A DNA stretch of 64,000 nucleotides from Lentiprolixibacter aurantiacus (GCF_026241225.1 NZ_JAPFQP010000002.1:372001-436000); one strand, 5' to 3'; positions 44,406 through 54,637 are shown, counted from the first letter of the stretch. Notes: a model not told the origin generated them from the sequence alone. Numbers and translations are program-made.

Positions 44406-47128
44406 TGTTTTATTGTGGTCCTATCAGCAATAGAAATAACAGTGTTTTGATCAAACTAATTAACAAATGTTTTCTAACTAAGATATTCTTCTTTTTATTA
44501 GTGCTGCTCCCAGCCATTCATTGGTCACAAAATATTAAAGGCAAAGTGACTGATAATGAAAATAACCCTTTAGAATATGCTTCTGTCTCTATTGTAAATC
44601 CAAAAGACTCAATTTTAATAAGTTACGCTAATACTGATAAAAATGGCGTTTTTATATTAGATGACATTATCATTGGGAAGCACCTAATTTTAATCCATTT
44701 AGTAGGTTTCAAAATTTACCAGAATACTATTGATTATAGCGGCGAGTCTATTGATATGGGGGTTATTATACTTGAAAGTGACACCGATTTGGAAGAAGTA
44801 GTACTTAGTTTGGTAACTCCAATTTCTATTAAAAAAGACACAGTGATCTATAATGCGAAGGCATTTAAAACTAATACGGATGATACCGTTGAAGATCTAT
44901 TAAAAAAATTACCGGGAATAGATGTTGATATTTCCGGTAAGATTACCGCTCAAGGAGAAGAAGTTATTAAGATATATATTGATGGTAAGGAGTTTTTTAG
45001 TAGAGACCCTGCCATTGCTACAAAGAATTTATCAGCTGATTTCGTAAAACGCATAGAAGTTATTGACGAAAAAAGTGAAAGATTCAGAGTTACAGGAATA
45101 AATGATTCAGAGCGTAAAAAGGTGATTAATTTAAAAATAAAAGAAGATAAAAAAGTAAATGATTTTGGTAAGTACCAAGGGGGATGGGGAACGGATGATC
45201 GGTTTTTAACCAGTCTGAATTACAATCGGTTTACGCCAAAGTTACAGACAGCAGTCATCGGGAAGTACAACAATGTGAATAGCGCTGGTTCAGATATTTC
45301 GGATATTATGGTAATTGAGATTGGAGGAAGAACTATTTCCGGAGATGCTCCGGGTTTTCTAACAACCGCTATTACCGGTTTAAATTTGGGTGTTGAAATA
45401 AATGAAAATCAAAATCTTAATACCGATTATTTTTATAATTATACCAATTCCTCTTCAGGAGAAGAAAACATAAAAAAAACGGAGTTTATCGGAGCACTTG
45501 AGCTAAATACTGAAAGTAAAAACATCTATGAAAATATTTCAAACAATCACAGCTTAAATATTAGTTATAGAGATCAATCTGCTAAATTCAGCTCGCTATT
45601 TGTAAACGGTAGTATAGCACGCAATGATAATAATGGGAATGGCATAAACACATTAACCCGGTATAATGGGCAAGATGAATTAGCCCTGGAGAGTATTGGA
45701 AAAACAAGCAGTAATAGCAAAAGTAATTACGCTAATTTCTCAATTGAGTATACGAAACGATTAAATGAAAAAAGCAGAAGAAATTTTACTGTTTTTGCAA
45801 ATTTTAATCGCTCTGAAAATGAGAACTTCAGCAGTAACAATCAAATTAGCAGATTTAACGTAGCTGATCCTGACAGCACCTATGAAATTGTAGAGGATAT
45901 ATCAAGAGAGCAGCAACTTCAAAACTCAATAATGGGTATAAGTTTGTACTATACGGAGCCTTTAGCTAAAACACATTTCATTGAAGTTAAAAGTACTATT
46001 GGATATGTTTCTACAGAAAATGGGGTTAATCAATCAAAATTTGAAAATGATATCGTTCAAAATCCTTTAATATTTAATCAATATTATAAAAACACAGATT
46101 TAATAGGAGGAGTATTTTACAAATACGATAAGGAAAAAATCACCTTTACTATTGGCAGTAATTTTGCTAGTCAAACACAGGTATTTGGGTTACAAAATGA
46201 GAATGAATACAATAACAGATATAACAATTTTAATCCTGAAGTAAGTTTACAATATAGACCAAAAAGGGGGAATATCATGAGTTTCAATTTAAGGAAAACT
46301 CAAAGATTAGCGAGTTTGTCACAGCTCACTCCAGTTGTAAATGATTTCAACTCATTATACATTAAAATTGGAAATCCTAACTTATCACCTGAAAAGCACT
46401 ATTCAGCCACTATCATGCTTGTTGATAACGGTAATATTGCAAAATCATATAACTTTTCCTCAAGATTAAGATATACCTACATAACCAATAGTATTGTGAA
46501 TTCAGAGTTCACAGATCCATTAGGTATACAAACATCGACTTTTATGAACCTGGGAAACAGAAACAACATAAATTGTAGTGTTAAACTAGGTAAAAGATTA
46601 GCATCATTGGGGCTTAGATATAACGTATCTCTTCATGGAGGTTATCATGAATATTTATCGATGATTAATACAGAAATCAATGAAACCCAATCTAAAAATG
46701 GAAGGTTTAATATTTTATTAGAGAACGATAAAAAGGAAAAAATAGATGCTCTAATAGGGGCAACTTTGAATAAAAATTATACAACTTTTTCTTCTGGAAA
46801 TAATGCCGATAGGGAATACTTGCAACAATCCTATTATACGAAAATAGACTGGAACATTGCAGATAGGCTAAATTTAAATTCACAATTTAAATACGATATT
46901 TACACAGATAGTAACTTTGGAACCAACCAATCAGTACCAATTTGGAATACCTCAATTTCTTATTCCATATTAAAGTCCAAAAAATTGATCTTTATGATTA
47001 CCGGTCTGGATCTCTTAAACAAAAATATTGGTCTAATCAGAACTAGTTCTGATAATTATTTTGAAGAAGTGCAACAAGAGGTGCTGAGCAATTATTACAT
47101 GTTTAGTTTAGTGTATAATCAATTTTAG
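44405..47128 (+). CDS. TonB-receptor-like outer-membrane barrel, paralogue without SPOR insertion
   Basis: Protein of up to 907 aa. The signal peptide ends LPAIHWSQ; an uninterrupted carboxypeptidase-regulatory-like domain follows (GKVTDNENNPLEYASVSIVN ... IHLVGFKIYQ), then the plug-like region (DLLKKLPGIDVDISGK) and the barrel, all closely aligned with the 40134 product. The first ATG (44405) is buried in the 20-bp hairpin arm, so initiation at the in-frame TTG at 44447 is a possible alternative that aligns better with the paralogue. Codon use is strongly AT-biased (AAA, ATT, TTA) compared with the core genes, suggesting acquisition. Confidence 0.85.
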   Translation: MFYCGPISNRNNSVLIKLINKCFLTKIFFFLLVLLPAIHWSQNIKGKVTDNENNPLEYASVSIVNPKDSILISYANTDKNGVFILDDIIIGKHLILIHLVGFKIYQNTIDYSGESIDMGVIILESDTDLEEVVLSLVTPISIKKDTVIYNAKAFKTNTDDTVEDLLKKLPGIDVDISGKITAQGEEVIKIYIDGKEFFSRDPAIATKNLSADFVKRIEVIDEKSERFRVTGINDSERKKVINLKIKEDKKVNDFGKYQGGWGTDDRFLTSLNYNRFTPKLQTAVIGKYNNVNSAGSDISDIMVIEIGGRTISGDAPGFLTTAITGLNLGVEINENQNLNTDYFYNYTNSSSGEENIKKTEFIGALELNTESKNIYENISNNHSLNISYRDQSAKFSSLFVNGSIARNDNNGNGINTLTRYNGQDELALESIGKTSSNSKSNYANFSIEYTKRLNEKSRRNFTVFANFNRSENENFSSNNQISRFNVADPDSTYEIVEDISREQQLQNSIMGISLYYTEPLAKTHFIEVKSTIGYVSTENGVNQSKFENDIVQNPLIFNQYYKNTDLIGGVFYKYDKEKITFTIGSNFASQTQVFGLQNENEYNNRYNNFNPEVSLQYRPKRGNIMSFNLRKTQRLASLSQLTPVVNDFNSLYIKIGNPNLSPEKHYSATIMLVDNGNIAKSYNFSSRLRYTYITNSIVNSEFTDPLGIQTSTFMNLGNRNNINCSVKLGKRLASLGLRYNVSLHGGYHEYLSMINTEINETQSKNGRFNILLENDKKEKIDALIGATLNKNYTTFSSGNNADREYLQQSYYTKIDWNIADRLNLNSQFKYDIYTDSNFGTNQSVPIWNTSISYSILKSKKLIFMITGLDLLNKNIGLIRTSSDNYFEEVQQEVLSNYYMFSLVYNQF

Positions 47129-47226
47129 GAATATAATTCGGAAGTGTTTTCTTATATGTTTGAAAGTCTTAATGACTCTCATAACAGACAGGTGCGCTCC
47201 TAAAAAGGTTTTATTGAAACTTCAGT

Positions 47227-48765
47227 TTATGCCAACCAGCCTTCCCGGTCCAGGCTCCTGTACTGTATGGCTTCTGCAATATGATCTCCCTGAATGGTGT
47301 CGGAATGAGCGAGGTCGGCAATGGTCCGGGAAACCTTAAGTATCCGGTCATATGCCCTGGCAGAAAGGTTAAGGCGGTCCATGGCGCTTTTCAAAAGCCT
47401 CTGTGATTCCGGACTCAAGCTGCAGTATTTCCGGATATGTCGCGTGTTCATCTGCGCATTGTAATGTACGCCCTGCTCCTTTTTTAATCGTTGGGTTTGC
47501 AATGCCCGGGCGGCCACTACCCGCTTGCGAATAACCGCGCTCTCCTCCCCTTTTCGGGTTTCTGCGAGTTTTTCAAAGGGCACAGGGGTAACTTCAACGT
47601 GCAGGTCGATCCTGTCCAGCAAGGGACCTGAAATCTTACCCAGATAACGCCTTACTTCGTTCGGGGAATTCATCCCTTTGGAATCCCCGTCTATAAAATA
47701 GCCGGCTGGACTCGGGTTCATGCTGGCTACAAGCATAAAGCTGCAGGGATAACTAACGGTAAAGCGGGCCCGGGAAATGGTCACTTCCCGGTCTTCCAGG
47801 GGCTGTCTCATCACCTCTAGTACGCCCCGCTTAAACTCGGGCAATTCATCTAAAAACAAAACCCCGTTGTGGGACAGGGAAATCTCGCCTGGCTGGGGAT
47901 AGGAACCCCCTCCCACCAGGGCGACATCAGAAATGGTATGGTGGGGACTCCGGAATGGGCGCTGTGTAATCACCCCGGAACTGCTTATTTTACCAACCAC
48001 GCTGTGGATCTTGGTGGTTTCCAGTGCTTCGGACAGGGTCATGGGTGGCAAAATAGAAGGCAACCGCCTCGCCAGCATGGTCTTTCCGGATCCCGGCGGA
48101 CCAATCAGAATGATATTATGTCCCCCTGCGGCAGCCACTTCCATGCATCGCTTGATAGTTTCCTGTCCCCGCACTTCTGAGAAATCAAAATCGTGCTCCT
48201 TTTGTTCCTCGTAAAAGGTCTTTTCCAAATCTACCACCTCTCTTTGAACACTGCCTTTTCCCTGCATTAGCCCTACCACTTCCTCCAGGTTATTAACACC
48301 GTAAACATGCAGTCCTTCTACAATTGCCGCTTCCTGAGCATTGGCCCTGGGCAGGATGAAACCAGTAAACCCCATTTTCCTGGCATTTAACGCAATGGGC
48401 AAGGCGCCTTTGATGGGTTGTACGCTTCCATCCAGGGATAATTCTCCCATAATCATATAAGAATCCAGGGATAAAACAGGTTGTATTTGTCCTGAAGCGA
48501 CCAGAATACCTGTAGCCAGGGTAAGATCGTAAGCAGAACCTTCTTTTCTTAGATCTGCCGGGAAAAGATTTATGGTGATCTTTTTTCCTGGTATTTTATA
48601 ACCATTATTCTGTAAAGCGGCGGCAATGCGGTAATTGCTCTCCTTTATGGCGTTATCCGGCAAACCAACAAGGTGATAGCCTATGCCAATGTCTACATTT
48701 ACCTCTATCCCTATAGTTCTGGCTTCCACCCCCAGGACCGCACTGGCAAATACCCGGCTTAGCAT
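47227..48765 (-). CDS. comM: YifB/ComM-type Mg-chelatase-like AAA+ ATPase
   Basis: ATPase related to ComM, the hexameric helicase that promotes branch migration during natural transformation. It has an N-terminal Lon-protease-like/ChlI domain (about 1-170), Walker A GPPGSGKTML, Walker B VLFLDELPEF, and a C-terminal Mg-chelatase helical domain ending HIAEAIQYRSLDREGWLA. The 512 aa are typical. A decayed copy of its last codons lies 3.5 kb away at 43.67 kb. Confidence 0.95.
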   Translation of the reverse strand: MLSRVFASAVLGVEARTIGIEVNVDIGIGYHLVGLPDNAIKESNYRIAAALQNNGYKIPGKKITINLFPADLRKEGSAYDLTLATGILVASGQIQPVLSLDSYMIMGELSLDGSVQPIKGALPIALNARKMGFTGFILPRANAQEAAIVEGLHVYGVNNLEEVVGLMQGKGSVQREVVDLEKTFYEEQKEHDFDFSEVRGQETIKRCMEVAAAGGHNIILIGPPGSGKTMLARRLPSILPPMTLSEALETTKIHSVVGKISSSGVITQRPFRSPHHTISDVALVGGGSYPQPGEISLSHNGVLFLDELPEFKRGVLEVMRQPLEDREVTISRARFTVSYPCSFMLVASMNPSPAGYFIDGDSKGMNSPNEVRRYLGKISGPLLDRIDLHVEVTPVPFEKLAETRKGEESAVIRKRVVAARALQTQRLKKEQGVHYNAQMNTRHIRKYCSLSPESQRLLKSAMDRLNLSARAYDRILKVSRTIADLAHSDTIQGDHIAEAIQYRSLDREGWLA

Positions 48766-48840
48766 AATAGAATGATTTAACCGGGAAGATAAGAATAATT
48801 TTATTAATATAGAATATATTCTCTATATATAGATAATAAT
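48766..48840. other. Short AT-rich spacer with a 12-bp palindrome
   Basis: AGAATATATTCT (48811-48822) is an exact palindrome in an AT-only stretch between the penicillin acylase stop and the comM start. It may be part of the comM promoter, but no TAnnTTTG element is seen. Confidence 0.3.
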
Positions 48841-51231
48841 CTATTTTTGTGGCCGGAACTTAAGCACTGATCCAGCCTGGTCCTGAATCTCCTTCTTATT
48901 CATCATCATTTTCCTGAACTGCCCATTCACATACATTTCGGCCTGATCTTCATAATGATCACTAAGTGGGTTGCCCGATTGTCCGGTTGGAAGGATACTC
49001 ATGCTATTTTCAATATCTGAAAAGTCGATAATCCTTCGGGTAGAAGGTCCTGCGTTAACCCTGTACAAAAAATCATCAGTATAGGGAAAAGCCAGGTTGT
49101 TGATCACCTCTCGGGTACCGTGTATAGGGAAAGGTCCAACATTGAAAAAGTCCCTCAGCGAAGGAACCTGCCCTATCGGATGCTCATGCTCCAGAACGTG
49201 CAGCCTGTCCCATGTCCATGAGGCTACATCAATGCCCAGATCAGCTTCCAGTGAGCTCCAGGCATCCTCAAAGGACTTCAGGACAATATCGGACCGTGTT
49301 TCTTTAGTTTCATCAGTCCCTACGTTATCCCACCAAATGGAGCTATTATTCTTGGTTAGCGGTGCAATGGCGCGCTTCAGGAAATGTGTGGACATTACCT
49401 GCTTAAAAAGCTCCTCCCCCAGTTCATCTGCGAGTGTGTTCTTCAATATATAATACATCCATCGATGGTATAACGCAGGCTCTACACTCTTTAGTTCACT
49501 GTTTCCATCCCATTTCAATAATTTTTCCAGCATTCCGGATTGAGCTTCGTCCATCTCCTTGTCGGCCACAAGCCCCACCAAGTCCTGAGCAATTGTAGGA
49601 TTTACAGGGGAGGTAACATCCAGGATCATCTCACTCACACTTTCCCTGTCCCAGTCGTTTTTAGGCTCCAGCAATTCAACGATGCGCCTGGCCCTGTTCT
49701 CAGGCAGGTAATAGCCCGGGATTTTCAGACCAGAAACGGAATCTGGCTGGTTATTGGCAGAATATACATAGCCCCAGGGTGGGTTTACTGCACTTGGGTT
49801 TTCCCTGAAATCCAGGTACCGGATAGGATCCTGCCCGGCATTCGCTTTTAAGACCATCTTGGTATTGGCCTCTTCCGGCATTTCATAAAGCCTGGCTGTT
49901 GCCCACCAGGCAACATTGCCCTCGGCATCGCCATACATAACATTAAGCCCGGGAGCATGAATGTCTGGCAAGTGCGACTCGAATTCAGAAATATTTGTGG
50001 CATGACTTATCCCATACAAGGCGTTTAAAACCCGGTTATCCAGCCGGGTATAGCTCCAGGACATACTCACCGGCGGTAAGCTGTCTAAAGGTTCAAAAAC
50101 CCCGTTTAGCAGGGGGCCACGACTGGTTTGTGCATAAGTATAGTTTACCGATGAGCTATCCTTGACCTTAATAGTCTTGTTTAGCTGTATTAACGCTTTC
50201 CATTCTTCTGCATCCCTGTATTGCAAAGGATTGTCCGGATGGATCTCTTCCTCATAAAAATCAATATCGTCATTTTCGAACATGGTTAGCCCATAGGCCA
50301 AATTGCGGTCATGTGCCAGCAGGGGAAAAGGGACACCAGCCAGGTGATAACCGTATTTTTCGTATTCTGGAGTAACTACATGAGCTTCATACCAGACCGA
50401 CGGTTGTGCAAACCCGATATGCGGGTCATTGGCAAGAATCACTTTGCCGCTTTTTGTTTTGCCAGGACCCAGCACCCAGCTATTGCTCCCAATAAACTGC
50501 GGCACTGGCAGTTTATCCAGTGCATTGTGAACAGCCGTAACCGCAACTACGGGAATGACATCGGAATGGGCCTTATAATTCTTGATCCACACCGTATTTG
50601 AATCCACATCAATGGATAAATCCTTTACGTATTCCGGGCCCAGTTTATTCTGGATATTGGATAGTAGCGGATCCGTCTTATGGGCCATGGCAAAGCTGAA
50701 ACTCATGTATCCAATGGTATTGAGCACATCTTCGAGGGTAAACGGCTGCTTTTCCAGGCTTGTCAGGTGGAATTCTATGGGGGTGGGGCCCTCTTCCACA
50801 AAGAGGTTTACACCATCCAGATAGGCCTGTGCTTCCCGGACCATTTTGGAATCGTAATCCAGCGTCGTCAACGTTCTTTTGGTGGCCTCATCAATGCCAA
50901 GGGAGAGCATAAACTTATCAGTATCCACCAAATCCCTTCCAAAGACCTCAGAAAGGCCTCCACGGGCTATCCTCCTGAGCAGTTCCATTTGCCAAAGGCG
51001 ATCCTGTGCATGTACATAACCCAGTGTCCTGAAGGCATCCAGTTCATTTTTGGCATAGATATGGGGGATTCCGTAGGTATCGTAGTAAACAGTAACCTCT
51101 GTCTTCAATTCAGGGGTATCAACAACTCCGTCATAACTGGGTTTCAGGATCTGCGCCAGGCTAAAAACCGCAACTAGTGCAATGGCAATCAGGGCCAGTA
51201 ATGCCCATCCCGCAATTTTAAGTTTCTTCAT
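48841..51231 (-). CDS. Exported penicillin acylase-family Ntn-hydrolase
   Basis: Penicillin G acylase/acyl-homoserine-lactone acylase family enzyme, made as a precursor and self-cleaved into two chains. The N-terminal nucleophile of the beta chain is the first Ser in GSNSWVLGPG, near residue 250. The alpha chain carries YGIPHIYAKNELDAF, and an N-terminal membrane/signal segment precedes it. At 796 aa it fits the family. It follows dsbD by 42 bp on the same strand. Natural substrates may include N-acyl amino acids or quorum signals; this cannot be decided. Confidence 0.92.
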   Translation of the reverse strand: MKKLKIAGWALLALIAIALVAVFSLAQILKPSYDGVVDTPELKTEVTVYYDTYGIPHIYAKNELDAFRTLGYVHAQDRLWQMELLRRIARGGLSEVFGRDLVDTDKFMLSLGIDEATKRTLTTLDYDSKMVREAQAYLDGVNLFVEEGPTPIEFHLTSLEKQPFTLEDVLNTIGYMSFSFAMAHKTDPLLSNIQNKLGPEYVKDLSIDVDSNTVWIKNYKAHSDVIPVVAVTAVHNALDKLPVPQFIGSNSWVLGPGKTKSGKVILANDPHIGFAQPSVWYEAHVVTPEYEKYGYHLAGVPFPLLAHDRNLAYGLTMFENDDIDFYEEEIHPDNPLQYRDAEEWKALIQLNKTIKVKDSSSVNYTYAQTSRGPLLNGVFEPLDSLPPVSMSWSYTRLDNRVLNALYGISHATNISEFESHLPDIHAPGLNVMYGDAEGNVAWWATARLYEMPEEANTKMVLKANAGQDPIRYLDFRENPSAVNPPWGYVYSANNQPDSVSGLKIPGYYLPENRARRIVELLEPKNDWDRESVSEMILDVTSPVNPTIAQDLVGLVADKEMDEAQSGMLEKLLKWDGNSELKSVEPALYHRWMYYILKNTLADELGEELFKQVMSTHFLKRAIAPLTKNNSSIWWDNVGTDETKETRSDIVLKSFEDAWSSLEADLGIDVASWTWDRLHVLEHEHPIGQVPSLRDFFNVGPFPIHGTREVINNLAFPYTDDFLYRVNAGPSTRRIIDFSDIENSMSILPTGQSGNPLSDHYEDQAEMYVNGQFRKMMMNKKEIQDQAGSVLKFRPQK

Positions 51232-51273
51232 TTCAGCTTTCTTTGGAAATAAAGATAGCGGTTAAAAAGACAA

Positions 51274-53280
51274 TTAAAAAGGATTGGCAATGCTAAGGGA
51301 CTCTTCTGTTGATCCTTTTCTGAATTGAGCAAGGCCAGATTCCAGCCATTCCCTGTAACTGTTGCTGTCTGTATTCTGAATGGAAGCATTCAGCACTTCG
51401 AGATCAGGGGATAATTGTACATAATAAGGCTGGGATGCCGTGCTGAAATTAAGGGTTTGGAAGGTACCCCATTTTTCTCCCACTGTTTCTATGGTCTTTA
51501 CCCTACCTGAATCGAACTGGAAAAGAAACTGCTGATCTTCCGGCAGCGGCTTACGATCATCTATATACAGCGATATCAGCACGTAGTCTTCGTTCAAAAT
51601 CGAAAATACCTCGGGTACGCTCCAGACGTTTTCCTCCATTTTTCGACAATTGACGCATGCCCATCCCGTAAAATCGAGCAGTATGGGTTTATTAACCGCA
51701 CGGGCGTATTCCAGGCCTTCCTCAAAATCCTTAAAACAGTTGATTCCGAGTGGACAATCGGACTCCTTATCTGTAAGGGAATAGAAATCCGGCGGAGGGA
51801 AACCGCTTAAAAGCTTGAGGTTTCCGTAATTACTCAGGCCAAGGATCAGATAAACCGTAAAACCAAGGCTGATCATTGCAAAACCAAGCCGGGTAGCCGT
51901 GAGCTTCCTCTTTGGTCCTTCATCCTTAAACCGGAAGAGGCCAAACAGGTACAGGCTCATCAGCAAAAACAAAAGGATCCAGATACCCAGAAATATTTCA
52001 CGCTTGAAGATGCCCCAATTACCCACTAAATCCGCATTAGAGAGGAACTTAAAGGCCAGTGCCAATTCGAGAAAACCCAGTACCACCTTTACCGTATTCA
52101 TCCAGCTTCCAGATTTGGGCAAACTGGATAGCAGGCTTGGAAAAACAGCAAAAAGTGCAAATGGCAAAGCCAGGGCCACACCAAAACCCGTCATTCCAGC
52201 GGAGAGGTTGGTAGCTACATTTCCTTCTGCCAAGGCCGTTCCACCCAACAGACCTCCAAGAATAGGTCCGGTACAGGAAAAAGATACGATAGCCAGGGTT
52301 ACCGCCATAAAGAATATCCCGAGCCCCCCTCCTGCCCTGGTTGAAATGGCATCCATCTTGTTCCCCCATGAACTGGGAAGGGTTAATTCGTAATACCCGA
52401 AAAACGAAAAGGCAAAAAACACAAAAATGAGGAAGAAGAATACATTGAGCCAGATGTTGGTGGCTATGGTATTTAATATCTGTGAATCAACCGAATCAAA
52501 CAGGTGGAAAGGAATGCTGAGCAGGAAATAAATCAAAACAATGAAAAACCCGTAAAGTATCCCATTCCATACCCCTTTGGTCCTGTTTCCGGATTGCTTT
52601 GTGAAAAAAGACACTGTCAGAGGGATCATGGGGAACACGCAAGGGGTCAATAACGCTATAAGTCCACCGAGGAATCCAAGCACAAAAATTCCCCAGAGAC
52701 TAGGATTGGCATTGCCGGAAATCTGTGCGCCGGCTTGCAGGCGTTCTTTGTTTTTAAGGTTGAGCCTGAGGCCTTTTGAGAGCTCGGCACTCCTCTGGTC
52801 AATTGTTACGGTTTCAGTGACAACTGCCCCCCCGTCCAGCGCTATCTGGAAAACGACTTCCTTCGGGATACAAACCTCCTTACATATTTGATAAAAAAGT
52901 TCTACTTCCAACTGGCGCACCTGAGGGTCCAGTAAACGAATCTTCTGGGTAAATACGGCCTTTTCTTTGAAAAATGTTTCCTCAACTTCAAAGATCTCGC
53001 TGAATTCCTTTATCGTTTTGCTTTCCCCGGTAGTACCAAGCAACTCATAGTCTGTCCCTGCTTTGGTGTAAGTAAATTCGCTGGGCAAACTTCCCCCTTC
53101 TGCCGTAAATTGGGAGTAAATATGCCATCCGGGAGCTATATCTGCGGAGAATACCAATTGGTACTCTCCATTGCCAAGACTCTCAACCTCGTGCGACCAT
53201 AAGGCTGGTTCTTCATCGGTCTGGGCCATTGTAACTCCTGAAAAAAGAACTAAGAGTAAGATTATAAGTTTTGATTTCAT
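51274..53280 (-). CDS. dsbD: Thiol:disulfide interchange protein DsbD-like
   Basis: Inner-membrane electron carrier that passes reducing power from thioredoxin to periplasmic partners. Signal peptide, N-terminal immunoglobulin-like alpha domain with a CKEVCIP pair, about eight to nine membrane helices including GGLIALLTPCVFPM, and a C-terminal thioredoxin domain with WACVNCRKME (CxxC near residue 538). The order fits DsbD, and the 668 aa length is typical for Bacteroidota. It overlaps tilS by 4 bp. Confidence 0.93.
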   Translation of the reverse strand: MKSKLIILLLVLFSGVTMAQTDEEPALWSHEVESLGNGEYQLVFSADIAPGWHIYSQFTAEGGSLPSEFTYTKAGTDYELLGTTGESKTIKEFSEIFEVEETFFKEKAVFTQKIRLLDPQVRQLEVELFYQICKEVCIPKEVVFQIALDGGAVVTETVTIDQRSAELSKGLRLNLKNKERLQAGAQISGNANPSLWGIFVLGFLGGLIALLTPCVFPMIPLTVSFFTKQSGNRTKGVWNGILYGFFIVLIYFLLSIPFHLFDSVDSQILNTIATNIWLNVFFFLIFVFFAFSFFGYYELTLPSSWGNKMDAISTRAGGGLGIFFMAVTLAIVSFSCTGPILGGLLGGTALAEGNVATNLSAGMTGFGVALALPFALFAVFPSLLSSLPKSGSWMNTVKVVLGFLELALAFKFLSNADLVGNWGIFKREIFLGIWILLFLLMSLYLFGLFRFKDEGPKRKLTATRLGFAMISLGFTVYLILGLSNYGNLKLLSGFPPPDFYSLTDKESDCPLGINCFKDFEEGLEYARAVNKPILLDFTGWACVNCRKMEENVWSVPEVFSILNEDYVLISLYIDDRKPLPEDQQFLFQFDSGRVKTIETVGEKWGTFQTLNFSTASQPYYVQLSPDLEVLNASIQNTDSNSYREWLESGLAQFRKGSTEESLSIANPF

Positions 53281-54587
53281 CCCAGATAGGTGATCTTGAT
53301 TATTTTTTTAGTCTTTTCAGTTACCCTGAAACGCTCATCGGACCTGCGCCCGACAACCCATGCGATTTCATTGTCTATGCAAAGAAGCCATTGATTCTCT
53401 TTGGCAATCAAATCCATCTTTTCATCCTTGAAATACTTGGACAGCAATTTCCTTTTTCCCGCCATTCCGAAAGGGTAAAAATAGTCCCCTTTTTTCCATT
53501 TTCTAAGTGTAAGGCTATGCTTTAACGTTTCTTTATCCAGGTATAGTATGCTTTCCGAAAGCTCCCCAAGATTATCCACCTCTTCAATTTTCAGGGCAAC
53601 AGGATCCTCAATATCCCCTGTAGTAAAGGGATATTGATACACTTTGCTATCGGTTGGTTCAAGCTCCTGCAACAAGAGGTCATTTCTGTCTTTAACTATT
53701 CTATAGTTATTGGAATATAGCACTTTACCTGAATTTGATTGGAGTAATAATTCAATATCATCCCACTCCCTGAAACCGTAGTCGGACAGCAAGCCATGAA
53801 GGTATGCGCGCAAAGGATTAAGCCCTTCAAGTGCTTCAAGGCTGATTCTGATAACCCCTTCTTCTTCAGTAAATGCCTCCTTTCTTATTTCCTGTAAATG
53901 GTTTTGCAGCATTGCCTGACTTTCGCGCAAATGACTTTGGGTTCTGGCAAAATTCTGCATGAAAGAAGGGTGCGTCTCCTTAATTCGCGGAAGCACCCTG
54001 TGGCGTATTTGATTGCGCAGGTATTTAAACTCCCTGTTTGAAGAGTCTTCACGCCATTGCAAACGCTGCTCGAGGGCATAATCTGCAATCTCATCCTGAC
54101 TAAAAACCAGCAAGGGCCTTGCCACGTTGGCAGTTTTTTCCGGAATACCCATCAAGCCTTTAATACCTGTCCCCCTGGAAAGGTTGATCAGAAACGTTTC
54201 CAGATTGTCATCCGCATGATGTGCTGTAATGCAAAAAGGCAGGTCATTTTCCTTTTGAATTTCTGCAAACCAGGTATAGCGCAATTCACGCGCAGCTATC
54301 TGAACTGATACTTTATTTATTTTAATATAACTATCTGTATCAAAGTTTTTTACAAATACTTCTCTGTTAATTTTTTTGGCTAATTCTTTTACCCAGACAG
54401 CGTCCTCATCACTTTCGGCTCCGCGTAAACCGAAGTTGCAATGCGCTATTGCAAAATCCATATTCAGGCTGTGGCACAGCCATAACAATACCGTGCTGTC
54501 CATTCCGCCACTGCAGGCAAGCAGGAATTTTTGATCCAGTAGCTCTGGAAAATTTACCTGAATATGTTCACGGAACCTGGATAGCAT
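53277..54587 (-). CDS. tilS: tRNA(Ile)-lysidine synthetase
   Basis: PP-loop ATPase that converts the wobble C of the CAU-anticodon isoleucine tRNA to lysidine. The nucleotide motif SGGMDS is at residues 26-31. It is followed by the substrate-binding region (ITAHHADDNLETFLINLSRG, about 120-140) and TilS C-terminal domains. Length is 436 aa. It is essential in most bacteria. Its stop overlaps the dsbD start, giving a tilS-dsbD-acylase operon. Confidence 0.95.
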   Translation of the reverse strand: MLSRFREHIQVNFPELLDQKFLLACSGGMDSTVLLWLCHSLNMDFAIAHCNFGLRGAESDEDAVWVKELAKKINREVFVKNFDTDSYIKINKVSVQIAARELRYTWFAEIQKENDLPFCITAHHADDNLETFLINLSRGTGIKGLMGIPEKTANVARPLLVFSQDEIADYALEQRLQWREDSSNREFKYLRNQIRHRVLPRIKETHPSFMQNFARTQSHLRESQAMLQNHLQEIRKEAFTEEEGVIRISLEALEGLNPLRAYLHGLLSDYGFREWDDIELLLQSNSGKVLYSNNYRIVKDRNDLLLQELEPTDSKVYQYPFTTGDIEDPVALKIEEVDNLGELSESILYLDKETLKHSLTLRKWKKGDYFYPFGMAGKRKLLSKYFKDEKMDLIAKENQWLLCIDNEIAWVVGRRSDERFRVTEKTKKIIKITYLG

Positions 54588-54637
54588 ATAATTAACGGTT
54601 TGATAGCAAGCAGCAAAGTTGTGAGGCAGGGGCAGGA

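Noticed and set aside
48811-48822. AGAATATATTCT palindrome before comM
   Set aside because: In DNA that is almost all A and T, such a palindrome is expected by chance. Kept only as a description.
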